Assembly: GCF_001463705.1 (NCBI RefSeq) | Contig: NZ_BBWH01000005.1 | Coordinates: forward strand, 30,286 to 94,285 | Source: Aureimonas sp. AU12 | Lineage (GTDB): Bacteria; Pseudomonadota; Alphaproteobacteria; Rhizobiales; Rhizobiaceae | DNA: 64,000 bases | Direction of reading: 5' to 3' | Shown: positions 26,261 through 35,219 of the stretch, piece after piece | How positions within the stretch are numbered: the stretch's first letter is position 1 | How the letters are laid out: every line of letters begins with the position of its first letter | Position numbers and translations under genes: made by a program | The notes under the pieces: model-generated | What the model saw: the letters and a program-made list of their open reading frames with translations, nothing else | Databases searched by the model: none | What the model was told of the DNA's origin: nothing

Positions 26261-27123
26261 CAGGAGGCCGGCGCCACGTCGAGGTCGAGCAGCGGCGCGA
26301 GCTTGCGGCGGCGGTGCGCGGCATAGAGGCCCCAGGCCATGCCGCCGATCGCCACGATGGCGCTGCCGATCGTCAGGCCGACCAGCACGTTGCCGACGAA
26401 GGACGAGACACCGGCATAGGGCTCGATCGACTGGCGGGCGCCCTCGAGCATCAGGCCGAGACTGCCGCCGGCGGCGCCGACCGTCGGACCGCTCACCGGC
26501 ACGGCCGGGAGCGCGGCGTCCGAAACCAGCGCCTTGCGCTCCATACCGGCGACATAGACGAGGTTGGTATCCGAAGGCACCGAGCCTTGCGCCCAATCCT
26601 GCCCGGCATCGCCGACCTGGTCGACGCGGGCGACCCACCCACGGCCGAACGTCGGGAAGGTCTTCAACGCCCGGAGGAACGCCTTGCGGATCTCGCAGAT
26701 GCGAGCAATAAGCGCGTCCACGTCGTTGACCTGGTTGACGGCCTCGAGTGTGCCGTTACCAATCACACCGTCGATTCCGCCTCGGTAGAGGCCGAGTTGC
26801 TGAAGCGCGCGCTGCAGCCACTTGTTCGATTGCGCCGGACCGGAGTTCACGCTGCCGTCGAACTGGACATGGTCCAACCCGATCGGCAGGGCGTCGAAGC
26901 GCACAGCGTTGGCGTATTGCGTCTTGTAGATCTCGGCGAGCTCGGCGCTCGTGATCGAGCGCACCGTGCGGGTGGTAAGGCCCTTGCGCTGGCGGTACGC
27001 GTCATAGACGCGCTGCGTCACGCCCTTCATCGTCGCCCCGCCGGGATCCTTCGGGTGATTGGAGAACCCGCCCTCGTGGACGAGAATGCGCGAAAGCGAG
27101 GATGCGTAGTTCTCGGCGGCCAT
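26260..27123 (-). CDS. GH108 endolysin with C-terminal membrane segment
   Basis: 287-aa phage muramidase of the GH108 (ZliS-like) family. The catalytic glutamate lies in HEGGF (Glu17), followed by the family loop DPGGATMKGVTQRVYDAYR. A PG_binding_3 region follows (YANAVRFDALP, VQFDGSVNSGP, WLQRALQ, DGVIGNGTL). Unusually, residues about 240-265 form a hydrophobic segment (SFVGNVLVGLTIGSAIVAIGGM) ending in a basic HRRRK, so the enzyme is probably tethered to the inner membrane and released or flipped for lysis. It heads the lysis cassette. Confidence 0.88.
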   Translation of the reverse strand: MAAENYASSLSRILVHEGGFSNHPKDPGGATMKGVTQRVYDAYRQRKGLTTRTVRSITSAELAEIYKTQYANAVRFDALPIGLDHVQFDGSVNSGPAQSNKWLQRALQQLGLYRGGIDGVIGNGTLEAVNQVNDVDALIARICEIRKAFLRALKTFPTFGRGWVARVDQVGDAGQDWAQGSVPSDTNLVYVAGMERKALVSDAALPAVPVSGPTVGAAGGSLGLMLEGARQSIEPYAGVSSFVGNVLVGLTIGSAIVAIGGMAWGLYAAHRRRKLAPLLDLDVAPAS

Positions 27124-27174
27124 CGGTCGGATCCCGGTTGTCGATGGCCACAGAATAAGACGCCCCGAAGGGCC

Positions 27175-27513
27175 TCAATTGCGCTCGCCGTCCTCGAGCA
27201 GGAGAAGCACTTGCCCGACCAGGAGGGGCTGGACGTAGTGCTCCGAGACGCGCGTCTTGATGAGCATCACCTCCTCCACCGTCAGTTCGACATCATCGGT
27301 GGCTTCGAAGATCCGCTGTGCCAGCGAATAGGCTTTGACGTGGTCGATCCCGGTCATCGTCTGGGGCTGGCCGTTCTCGATCTTCGGGCTGGTCAACGCC
27401 TCGATCGCGATGTCGCCAACCGTCGCCGGGACCGGCTGGCCCTCGGCGTCGTTGCGCAGCGACATGGGCGCACCGCTGAACGTGTACAGGGCAATGCGGA
27501 AATCTCGCTTCAT
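27175..27513 (-). CDS. Hypothetical phage protein between fibre and endolysin genes
   Basis: 112-aa acidic soluble protein with a mixed alpha/beta composition (FRIALYTFSGAPM near the start; VELTVEEVMLIKTRVSEHYVQPLLVGQVLLLLED at the end) and no membrane or known catalytic motif. The start is set at the ATG preceded by GAGG. In-frame ATG and GTG codons 2 and 4 triplets upstream are also possible. It sits where many phages encode a fibre chaperone, but the sequence does not prove that. Confidence 0.6.
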   Translation of the reverse strand: MKRDFRIALYTFSGAPMSLRNDAEGQPVPATVGDIAIEALTSPKIENGQPQTMTGIDHVKAYSLAQRIFEATDDVELTVEEVMLIKTRVSEHYVQPLLVGQVLLLLEDGERN

Positions 27514-27521
27514 CGTCATCC

Positions 27522-29306
27522 TCACGAACTGGTTGTGTAGAGAAACAGGGGCTGGGTGCCGTCGGCGGTGCAGATGCGGGGGCGCCCGCCAGCGCCGATG
27601 AAAATGTCGCCGCGCTTGTAGTTGCCGAGCTGGGACGCCGAGAACTCATAGGCGCCGGGTGTCAGATTGATCATGCGCCCCTGAAAACCGCTGGTCGCGA
27701 TGACCTTCCCACCGGCGGCGACGTTACCGACCGTCGACATGTTCGCGGCTGAGAGACCTGCAAAAACGCTCAAATTCCCGCCCTGATCGAGGCTCATGAT
27801 CTGGACGGATTTGTTGCTATTGACCCACCCGAGCGACGCGTCCGCCTGCAACGTCATGTGCATCTTGGCGTCGAGCGTATAGCCGTCGTTGCGAAGCTTG
27901 CCGAAAGAGACGGTGCCAAAGCGATCGACGCTGAAGATCTGCCCGCTATCGTTGCCGCACTCGATGAACTTATCGAAATACCCGCCAGTGCTCTCGAAGT
28001 TGTTCAACAGGAGACCGACGGAGTTTTTCCCGACCGTGGCGGCGGCATAGAGACCAATGGAGTCGATACGGTCCGTGCCAGTCGCGGCGTTCATACAGCC
28101 GATCTGGTAGCTCAAACGGGCCTTGTTTCCACCGCCTGTCCCCGACAGAAGCGTGGTCGCGCCTTCGATCCCGCCGGTGAAGCCGGTCTTATCGAAGAAG
28201 GCAGCATCGATCAGGATCCCGCACGCGTCGGAGCGGTTCGGGCTCTTGGCGTCCGTCTCCGGGGAATTGACGCGAGGACCGTCCTGGCGGACGACGATGT
28301 AAAGCCCGTCCATCTCGCCACCGCGTGCGGTGCCCGTGCCGAAACCTTCCTTAAAAAGCGAGATCGACGCGGCGAGCGTCGCCGATCGTGGACCGTTGAG
28401 GGCGCTCCCTTCCGACACGGTGCGGATGTGGAAGGAGGACACCTCGCGGTCGTTGTCGGAGTTAAAGGCGATCCGCGCACTGACGAGCTTCTGCGCGTGG
28501 ATGTCCTGCCCCCCACCGTCCGCATAGAATAGGCGGGACAGCGTCGTGGCGTCGGTCTTCTCGAACAGGGTCGGCGTGCGCACGATAGCGGCCGCGTCGG
28601 CCGGGTCGGTCTCGCCACCGCCTCCGCCGCCGATCGCGGCAATCGCCTGCGCCACCCGCTGCGGCGTCATCGCCACATCGTTCAGGATGCCGGCTTCGGC
28701 CTGCGCCCGCGTCGCGATCGGCACCGTAACCGTGGTGACCAGGCTGGCGACCGACGCGGAGGCGAGCCCCGCGCCGACGATCGTCCGAGACGCCAGACTG
28801 ACGATGCTGGCGGACAATGCCTGAACGGCCGAGACCGATGCCTTCGCCGCCAGCACGGGCACGAGGCCGACCACGTCGTTGATCGTCACGATGCCGGCGC
28901 CACCGCCGACGCCGAGCCCGTCGAAATTGTTGATGTCGCGCCGCAACTCCTGCAGCACGGTCCCGATGACGGAAAATTCGCGCTCGAGCGCGACGCCTGA
29001 GATCGCGCCGCCTCGCGTGACATCGGTGGATCGCTCCTGCAGGCGGCGCGACTGGACGATCGCCACGTCGCCAGCCTTAAGCGGCGTCGCGAAGCGGACG
29101 GTGAAATAGTCGAAGGGCTGGCCGCCGACCTTCTCGGCGAAGATCGGTTCGAGGGCATAGCCGACCTCGCCGAGCCGCAGCACGCGGGCCACGACATCGG
29201 CCGCATCCCAGACGCGGAAATCGAACGGCCCGTAGGTCGCCCGGCCGTCGCCTTCGATCGTGCCCGTCTCGCGCGTCTGGCGGGGCAGCGGATAGGGATT
29301 GGTCAC
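27522..29306 (-). CDS. Tail fibre protein (T7-type N-terminal domain)
   Basis: 594-aa fibre. Residues 1-150 (VTNPYPLPRQTRETGTIEGD, then FDFRVWDAADVVARVL, GYALEPIFAEKVGGQPFDYFTVRF, REFSVIGTVLQELRRDINN) match the T7 gp17-type virion-attachment domain, which joins the fibre to the tail. A helical low-complexity region follows (SVSAVQALSASIVSLASRT), then a Gly/Asp linker and a beta-rich distal part ending QLGNYKRGDIFIGAGGRPRI, suggestive of a trimeric receptor-binding tip. The start is GTG with GAGGA upstream. This is the first of two receptor-binding genes in the operon. Confidence 0.85.
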   Translation of the reverse strand: MTNPYPLPRQTRETGTIEGDGRATYGPFDFRVWDAADVVARVLRLGEVGYALEPIFAEKVGGQPFDYFTVRFATPLKAGDVAIVQSRRLQERSTDVTRGGAISGVALEREFSVIGTVLQELRRDINNFDGLGVGGGAGIVTINDVVGLVPVLAAKASVSAVQALSASIVSLASRTIVGAGLASASVASLVTTVTVPIATRAQAEAGILNDVAMTPQRVAQAIAAIGGGGGGETDPADAAAIVRTPTLFEKTDATTLSRLFYADGGGQDIHAQKLVSARIAFNSDNDREVSSFHIRTVSEGSALNGPRSATLAASISLFKEGFGTGTARGGEMDGLYIVVRQDGPRVNSPETDAKSPNRSDACGILIDAAFFDKTGFTGGIEGATTLLSGTGGGNKARLSYQIGCMNAATGTDRIDSIGLYAAATVGKNSVGLLLNNFESTGGYFDKFIECGNDSGQIFSVDRFGTVSFGKLRNDGYTLDAKMHMTLQADASLGWVNSNKSVQIMSLDQGGNLSVFAGLSAANMSTVGNVAAGGKVIATSGFQGRMINLTPGAYEFSASQLGNYKRGDIFIGAGGRPRICTADGTQPLFLYTTSS

Positions 29307-29354
29307 AGCCGGGTCCTCGTTGAACCCGGCCAGAATGCGGTCGCGCCGCTCGCC

Positions 29355-31940
29355 TTAATTGCGTGGCTCCGGGGGCGCGGCGATCGCCGGCGCCCTGCCC
29401 GGCTCGACCTGTCCGGGCGCCCACCAGTATTCCTGACCGGTGCGCCCCTTCAGGCCGGACGCCTTGGCCTTGAAGCTCTTGTCGGCGTCGGGATCGACGA
29501 GCCACTGGAGCTGATCGAGGACCAGGCGGCGATACCCGCCGCGCGTCGCCCAATTCGAAGCGACCACCGGCGTATACCGACCCGCAAAGTCCACCGCCTT
29601 GCGGCCGGGATTGACCTTCTCGCCCAAGGCCGCCTGCAGAGGCAGGCCGACGCCGAGACCGACCGCGTCGGAGAGGAAGCTCCAACCGGGGCCGAGCACG
29701 GTATCGGCGACGCCGCCGCCGAAGCGGTTCGACGAAGAGTTCACGAAGTCGCCGAACAGGCCGAACCCGCCGCCAGTCATCGATGCTTTGAACCAGAAAC
29801 TGCCGGTGCTCATGTCCTCGAGATCCTTGCCGTCGAGGAGGCCCTTGATCTGGTTCGACATGGCACCGCCGATCGTCAGCGAGATCGCCATCGCCGCGAA
29901 GTACCCGGCAGCCGCCTGTTTACCGCCCGACTGCATCGCCGTGATCCGCTGCAACGCCTCGAGCTGCAGCGTCGTGAAGGACAGGCCGAAGCTTTTGAAC
30001 TGCATCGCAAAGTTGGCGAACTCGCCAAGGAACGTGCCGCGCGCCACTGGACCCGTCACGAAGGATCGCGCGTTCGGCGTGCCGCCCGGCGTCGCCCGCT
30101 CCGACCACGCCGCGGTCATTTCGGCCAGCTTCTCGGCGACCTCGCGATGACGGAGTGCCTTGCCTTCCGCCATCAGCTCGGCGTCGACAAGCGGCCCATC
30201 CGGCCCGGCCGCAAGATACCGGACCTCGCCGCCGCCGTTGGCGATCGACATCGGCGTGACGAAGCCGGCGGGATCGACGCTGGCCCGCATGACCTCCCAA
30301 TCGGCCGCGTCGATGCCGAAGCCTTCCATCGTCACGCGCAGGCGCTCCGGTAGCTTGCCGAAGTCGGTCCCCGCATGGTCGGCGATCGTCGCTTGCCAGG
30401 CGCGCGCCTCGACGAGCTTTCGCCCCGTGGTCAGCGGCTTCAGCCCGTTGAGCATCATCGAACGATCGACGAGATATTGCGACCAGGTGTGGCCGAGCAT
30501 CGGCCCGGTGAACCGCGCCTCGCCTTCCATCGCGTGCAGGTAATCGTCCCAGATGACACCGGCGCGCTGGATCTCTTCGCGGTTCGATGCTTTCAGCATC
30601 TTCAGCATGGCGCCCATATCCTTCACCACGGGCAGGCCGGCGAGCCGACGGGATGCCTGCGCCACGAACGGGTCGGTCAGCGCGGCCGTGACGCCTGCGC
30701 CGCCAAGCAGCGCCGAGTTCATGAGGTTCTTGACGGTCGCCGTGGCGGTGGCGACGCCCGACGCGACGTTCGGCCCGCCGCGCAACTCGGCATAGAGCGC
30801 CTGCAGCCGCCATTCGGCGAAGGCACCCGGCTCCGTTCCGCGCGCCCACTTCGCCATGTCGCCGGCGATCCGCGCCATCGATGCGCGCCCGACATCGCCC
30901 TTCGCGATCTCCGAGCGCACGCCCTGGACCATCCATTGCATCATGGCGTTCGGGTTCGGGCCGAGCACCTCGAGCGCGGCGATGTCCTTCGCCATGCCAT
31001 TAATGTGCCGGAACATGGCCTGCACCGGGTCGCCGCCGCCGAAGCTCTGATTGTACGTCATCCAGTCGTCGGCCGACTTGAAGGCGAGGAAGCGATGCTC
31101 CTGCCGCTGGGTCGCCAGCGAGCCGGCGCCGACGCCCTTCATCTGCGGCGCATGGTGCGCCCAACCCGTCGTCGTGATGCTTTCGAAGACGTGGTCCAAC
31201 GCCTTGTCGAGACCGGCAACGCCCACCGGTTCGGCCGTCAACGGATGCAGGATCTTGTCCGGATCGACCAGCGGCTTGATGAACTCTTTCCAAGCCTCGC
31301 GGCCCGCCTGGCGCACGGCGAGGCCGTTGTGCGAATGCGGCAGACCCCATCCGTCGAGCTTCGGGATCGCCCCGCCGGCGGCGTTGAACCGGTTGCGGAG
31401 ATCCTCGAAGACGCGCGACAGGTCTCCGGCGAACGTCTTGGCCGTCGCGTCGGCCGACGCCTCGCCGTGCAGCTCGCGCACGATGTCGCGCACCAGGCCG
31501 GCGCTTGCCGTTCGACGACCTCGAAGCAAGCTGCGGCTCGTCGCCGTCATCAGGTCCGTCAGCTTGCCGTGCGCCATGGAGACGATCGCCTCCTCGCGGC
31601 CGCGCACGCTCTCGGCGCCGGCATAGCCATAATGCGACAGCGTCTGCACGGCGGCCTCGTAAACGTCGGGGCGCCCCTGCTCGTCGCGGTAGCCGAGCAA
31701 CCGATCCTTGAGCCGCACCCGCGCCTTTTCCGTCAGGACGGCCCGCCGGCGCTTCTCGATCGCCTGCGCCTTCAGTTCCCGCGCCAGCTCGTCCTTCGCC
31801 GCCTGTGCGGCCCCGTCGTCGCCGAGCTGCAGTTTCTTTTGCGCATACTTCGTCTCGAAGTCGCGGTTGAGCGCCTCGCCCTCGGCGCGCGTGATCGCGC
31901 CCTGCTCGATGGCGGAGTTCAGGCAGTCGATGAAGGGCAT
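29355..31940 (-). CDS. Large inner virion / ejection protein, 861 aa
   Basis: 861-aa protein at the position of T7 gp16. The N-terminal 100 residues are highly charged and helical (KYAQKKLQLGDDGAAQAAKDELAREL). The middle is helical with membrane-compatible stretches (SALLGGAGVTAALTDPFVA), and the C-terminal third has hydrophobic helices (GYFAAMAISLTIGGAMSNQI, GLFGDFVNSSSNRFGGG). No protease or nuclease motif is evident. The pattern of a long helical protein with amphipathic C-terminus fits a protein injected to form a translocation conduit. It is 3 bp downstream of the polyvalent-protein gene. Function is inferred from synteny. Confidence 0.6.
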   Translation of the reverse strand: MPFIDCLNSAIEQGAITRAEGEALNRDFETKYAQKKLQLGDDGAAQAAKDELARELKAQAIEKRRRAVLTEKARVRLKDRLLGYRDEQGRPDVYEAAVQTLSHYGYAGAESVRGREEAIVSMAHGKLTDLMTATSRSLLRGRRTASAGLVRDIVRELHGEASADATAKTFAGDLSRVFEDLRNRFNAAGGAIPKLDGWGLPHSHNGLAVRQAGREAWKEFIKPLVDPDKILHPLTAEPVGVAGLDKALDHVFESITTTGWAHHAPQMKGVGAGSLATQRQEHRFLAFKSADDWMTYNQSFGGGDPVQAMFRHINGMAKDIAALEVLGPNPNAMMQWMVQGVRSEIAKGDVGRASMARIAGDMAKWARGTEPGAFAEWRLQALYAELRGGPNVASGVATATATVKNLMNSALLGGAGVTAALTDPFVAQASRRLAGLPVVKDMGAMLKMLKASNREEIQRAGVIWDDYLHAMEGEARFTGPMLGHTWSQYLVDRSMMLNGLKPLTTGRKLVEARAWQATIADHAGTDFGKLPERLRVTMEGFGIDAADWEVMRASVDPAGFVTPMSIANGGGEVRYLAAGPDGPLVDAELMAEGKALRHREVAEKLAEMTAAWSERATPGGTPNARSFVTGPVARGTFLGEFANFAMQFKSFGLSFTTLQLEALQRITAMQSGGKQAAAGYFAAMAISLTIGGAMSNQIKGLLDGKDLEDMSTGSFWFKASMTGGGFGLFGDFVNSSSNRFGGGVADTVLGPGWSFLSDAVGLGVGLPLQAALGEKVNPGRKAVDFAGRYTPVVASNWATRGGYRRLVLDQLQWLVDPDADKSFKAKASGLKGRTGQEYWWAPGQVEPGRAPAIAAPPEPRN

Positions 31941-31943
31941 GGA

Positions 31944-34900
31944 TCAGACCTTGCAGTTGGCGACCAGGAGGCCGAAATCGTCGTCGCGCTCGGCCCGCGC
32001 GAAGAGGTCGGACGGCGAGACGTAGACGGTGGCGCCGTCCGCATCGGTCCCGTCGGGAATGGCGTCCCACAGGCTCAATTCGCTCTCGCCTCGCGTCGCG
32101 TCGGTCGACGGCGTGACAACGTCCCACCGAGTGCCCGACCGATCGAAGGATATCAGCATTGAGCGGCCGAACTCATCAGCCGTGAGGGCCCGATCTTCCT
32201 GCTGAAACATGCCGTCGAACCCGCGAACTTGGCGAATGCCATTGGCGGCCTCAAATACGTCTTCGTCGTCGGCATTTCTTCCGATGAATTTGGGACTGCC
32301 CTCGTGTGTTGTCCCGTCGGGAATGGCGTCCCAAAGCGAGGACTGGCCTTCGGCGTCGGGCGTCGCTATATTGGAGCCGGTTGGCGAGGAAAGAGAGCTG
32401 TGTCCGCTTTCCTGGAAACCGGTGGGGCGGTCAGTCGTCTCCCCGCCGCGCCGACCTTTCTCATAAGCCGTCATCAGCCAGGTCTTGGATTCTCCGTCAT
32501 AGGTCAGGCGGATCACGGCTTTATGCGTCGAGTTCTCCAACAGGATGCGGTTCTCGCTCCTCGTCTTGACCGTCGTGCCGGCGAGGATCGACGGGAGATC
32601 CTCGAGGACCTCGGGATGCTTCTCGGCGATCTTGGCAAGGCCCAGTCCGTTGTCCCTTGCGGCATCGTACCGTCCCCAGATGACATCGATCGGCCCCACG
32701 TCGGGATGCGACAGCAATCCAGCGATCTCGCCATCCCGCCGGCGTGACAAGAAGTCGACGGCCGCCGTCCAGTTGTCGGCGAACGGCTCGCGTGGATAGA
32801 CCGGCCCTGCCGGTCCCGTGCCGATCGGCTCGACATCGAGGACGCGGCTCGGCGGAGCACGATGGGGCCGCTCGTCGGGGAAGAGGCCGGCCAGATCTTC
32901 CGCCTCGCGCGTCGCGGGCTCCACCGCTCGCGCGGCCGCAAGCTGCGGCTCGGGCGGCGACAGGAGTGCCGGGAGCCCATCGCGCTCGATCGCCGCCTGA
33001 ATGTCGCCGATGAAGGCGCGGGCTTCCCGGCTGGCGTTCGATCCGCCTGCAAACCGCCGTGCGGCCTCCGTGAGCGCGTCCGACACGGGTCCACGTGATC
33101 GCGCCATCCGATCGACGATCGCGCCCACGGTCTCCGCCGTGACCGCGCGCGACGCATTCCCGGCGGCATCGAGCGCATTACCGGCGGCCTCGATCACGTC
33201 AGCGCGCTCGCCGAGCATGGCAAAGAGGCGCTTATCCTGTCGCAGCACCTTCATCGCCGCGTCGAGCACCTTCACCCGCTCGCCGATCAGCGTCTTGGTC
33301 AGGTCGAACGTGCCGAACATGTCAGTCTGCGTTTCCTGCCGGACGCCGCTCGCCATCACCTCCTCGAGCAGCATCCGAGCCGCCCGGTCGGTCTCGGGAT
33401 CGAACTTGGCGAGATCCGCGATCGCGGCCGCATGCATGCGCGGATCCGCAACGAGCTCTCCGACAAGCGCCGCATGGTTCTGGTCAATCACCCCGTTGAC
33501 CGTCATCCCCCAAGCATCGTCCGACAGGCGCGCCAGAGCTGTCGCCCGGCGCATCATGGCGCCTGACATCGGCAAGCCGTCGTCGAGGAGGTCGGGCCGA
33601 TCGCGCATCACGCGGGCGGCGTCGATCGCTTCACCGGATCCCTCCTGCATGTTCTTCTTGGCGGCCATCGCCCGCACGTCCTCGGCCGTCCAGCCGTCGC
33701 GCTCGCGGAACAGGTAGCCGTCGAGGCGCACCGAACCATCGCCCTCGCCTTTCAGCCGCCGGGCGAGGCCGAGCCGCTGGTGTCCGTCCGCGATGAACCG
33801 GGCGCCGTCGCTGCGCTCGTGGATCATCACCTTGCCGGACGCCGTGGCGTCCCACCGCTTCACGCCCTTCAGCCGGTCGGTCACGCCGGCATCGTCGCCG
33901 CCGCCCTTGTACTGGTAGGCGACGGCGTCGGTGCCGATCGCGTCGGGGTCGAAGCGCTCGAACGTGACGGGGCGCCCCTTCACCTCGATCCGGTCTGTGC
34001 CCGGCAAAGCTTCCGACAGGATCCGGTTCTCGGCCGGGTCGCGTTCGGCCTTGACCACGGGGCCGCCGGGTGGTGGACCTTCCGTCTCGAGCGCGCGCAC
34101 CGCGTCGCTTCGAAGTCGGGCCGCCTCGTCCGCCGTGATCCCCTTCGGCACCTCGCCGAACGCGGCATCGTCGAGGCGGCCTTGCTCGCTGGCGATCGCC
34201 GCGACGCGCGCTTCCGCCGGATCCGCCTCGACACCGAGGCGCTTCGCCACGTCCTCGAGATCGCCGGCCCGCATGTCTCCGGTCGCGACGCGCTCAATCG
34301 CCTCAACGCCAGCCTTGTCGGTGACGCCGAAGACGCGGGCGACCTCGCGGCCGCTCTGGACCAGGCCGCCGAAGGCCCCGCCGAAGAGACCGGCCATGCC
34401 GACCTGTTTCAGCGCCGGCACGACGCCGCTTTCGAGCCCGTTCTCGCGGCGCCACTCTTGCGCCCGCGTCTGCACCGCCGCCTCGACGCCAGCATTGATG
34501 ACGGCTTCCGTCAGCACGGTTTGCCCAATGCGGCCGACGACGCCCTTGGCGACGCCGGCACCGCCACCGAGAAACAGCGTTGCGACCTGAAGCGGATCCC
34601 GCAGCGAGCCCCGCACCGCGCCGGCGAACGTCGCCGCCAGGCGCGAGACCCCGGAGAGATCTTCGGCGCCAGCGTCCGCCCGCTTGCGCCGGGCGTCGGC
34701 GCCCGTGGCGATCGCCTGCGTTTCCGGGTCAAAATCGGCATCGAACAGAGCGGCATGTTCGGGGAACTGACCGCGCATCTCGTCGAGCTTCGTTCGAAAC
34801 GCGTCGAACTCGGCTTGCGTCCGATCGCGACGCGCCTCGCCAAAGCCGAGGAAATCCGGGATCGCGATGGGGCCATCCGATACCGCGTCGATCTTGGCGA

Positions 34901-35219
34901 GATCCATCGGGTTCGAAAGCTGAACCCCGGTTGCCTCATGAATCTTGGCGATCCGGCGGCGGTACGCCTCGAGGCGAGCGTCCTCCCGCGAATACGTGTT
35001 GTCGATGAAGGTCTGAGCCTGGTCGTTGGCAGAGTAGAGCTCCGCCATGCGTGACCGGCCGTCGCCGTCGAGGAGATCTCCGACGAGGTTGGCCTCCTGA
35101 CGCATGAGCGCGACGCCTGGCAGATACTCGAGCGGGCCGGCACTGAAGCCCGCCGGATCGCCGAATGTCACGGCGCGGCCGGGCGCGTCGTCGGGCGGCT
35201 GATGCTGAAAGATGCTCAT
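31944..35219 (-). CDS. Polyvalent protein with ParB-like and PBECR-like nuclease domains
   Basis: 1091-aa multidomain protein. Its middle (about residues 400-530) contains the ParB/Srx-type signature RFIADGHQRLGLA with a preceding VTFERFDPDAIG strand. Near residues 880-930 lies a segment (ILAGTTVKTRSENRILLENS, then KAVIRLTYD and KTWLMTAYEK) characteristic of the phage-carried barnase/EndoU/ColicinE5-RelE-like nucleases (PBECR group). The motif SLWDAIPDGT occurs twice near the C-terminus (about 958 and 1044). The N-terminal part has a hydrophobic helix pair (VATLFLGGGAGVAKGVVGRI). The ATG overlaps the TGA of the upstream lysozyme gene. Polyvalent proteins are thought to be injected with the genome to protect it or disarm host systems. 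Confidence 0.72.
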   Translation of the reverse strand: MSIFQHQPPDDAPGRAVTFGDPAGFSAGPLEYLPGVALMRQEANLVGDLLDGDGRSRMAELYSANDQAQTFIDNTYSREDARLEAYRRRIAKIHEATGVQLSNPMDLAKIDAVSDGPIAIPDFLGFGEARRDRTQAEFDAFRTKLDEMRGQFPEHAALFDADFDPETQAIATGADARRKRADAGAEDLSGVSRLAATFAGAVRGSLRDPLQVATLFLGGGAGVAKGVVGRIGQTVLTEAVINAGVEAAVQTRAQEWRRENGLESGVVPALKQVGMAGLFGGAFGGLVQSGREVARVFGVTDKAGVEAIERVATGDMRAGDLEDVAKRLGVEADPAEARVAAIASEQGRLDDAAFGEVPKGITADEAARLRSDAVRALETEGPPPGGPVVKAERDPAENRILSEALPGTDRIEVKGRPVTFERFDPDAIGTDAVAYQYKGGGDDAGVTDRLKGVKRWDATASGKVMIHERSDGARFIADGHQRLGLARRLKGEGDGSVRLDGYLFRERDGWTAEDVRAMAAKKNMQEGSGEAIDAARVMRDRPDLLDDGLPMSGAMMRRATALARLSDDAWGMTVNGVIDQNHAALVGELVADPRMHAAAIADLAKFDPETDRAARMLLEEVMASGVRQETQTDMFGTFDLTKTLIGERVKVLDAAMKVLRQDKRLFAMLGERADVIEAAGNALDAAGNASRAVTAETVGAIVDRMARSRGPVSDALTEAARRFAGGSNASREARAFIGDIQAAIERDGLPALLSPPEPQLAAARAVEPATREAEDLAGLFPDERPHRAPPSRVLDVEPIGTGPAGPVYPREPFADNWTAAVDFLSRRRDGEIAGLLSHPDVGPIDVIWGRYDAARDNGLGLAKIAEKHPEVLEDLPSILAGTTVKTRSENRILLENSTHKAVIRLTYDGESKTWLMTAYEKGRRGGETTDRPTGFQESGHSSLSSPTGSNIATPDAEGQSSLWDAIPDGTTHEGSPKFIGRNADDEDVFEAANGIRQVRGFDGMFQQEDRALTADEFGRSMLISFDRSGTRWDVVTPSTDATRGESELSLWDAIPDGTDADGATVYVSPSDLFARAERDDDFGLLVANCKV

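Noticed and set aside
30375..32162. A 595-codon open frame on the + strand opposite the 861-aa virion protein
   Set aside because: It is an antisense shadow in GC-rich DNA: Arg/His/Gln-rich, no domain, no ribosome site, and it crosses into the polyvalent-protein gene.
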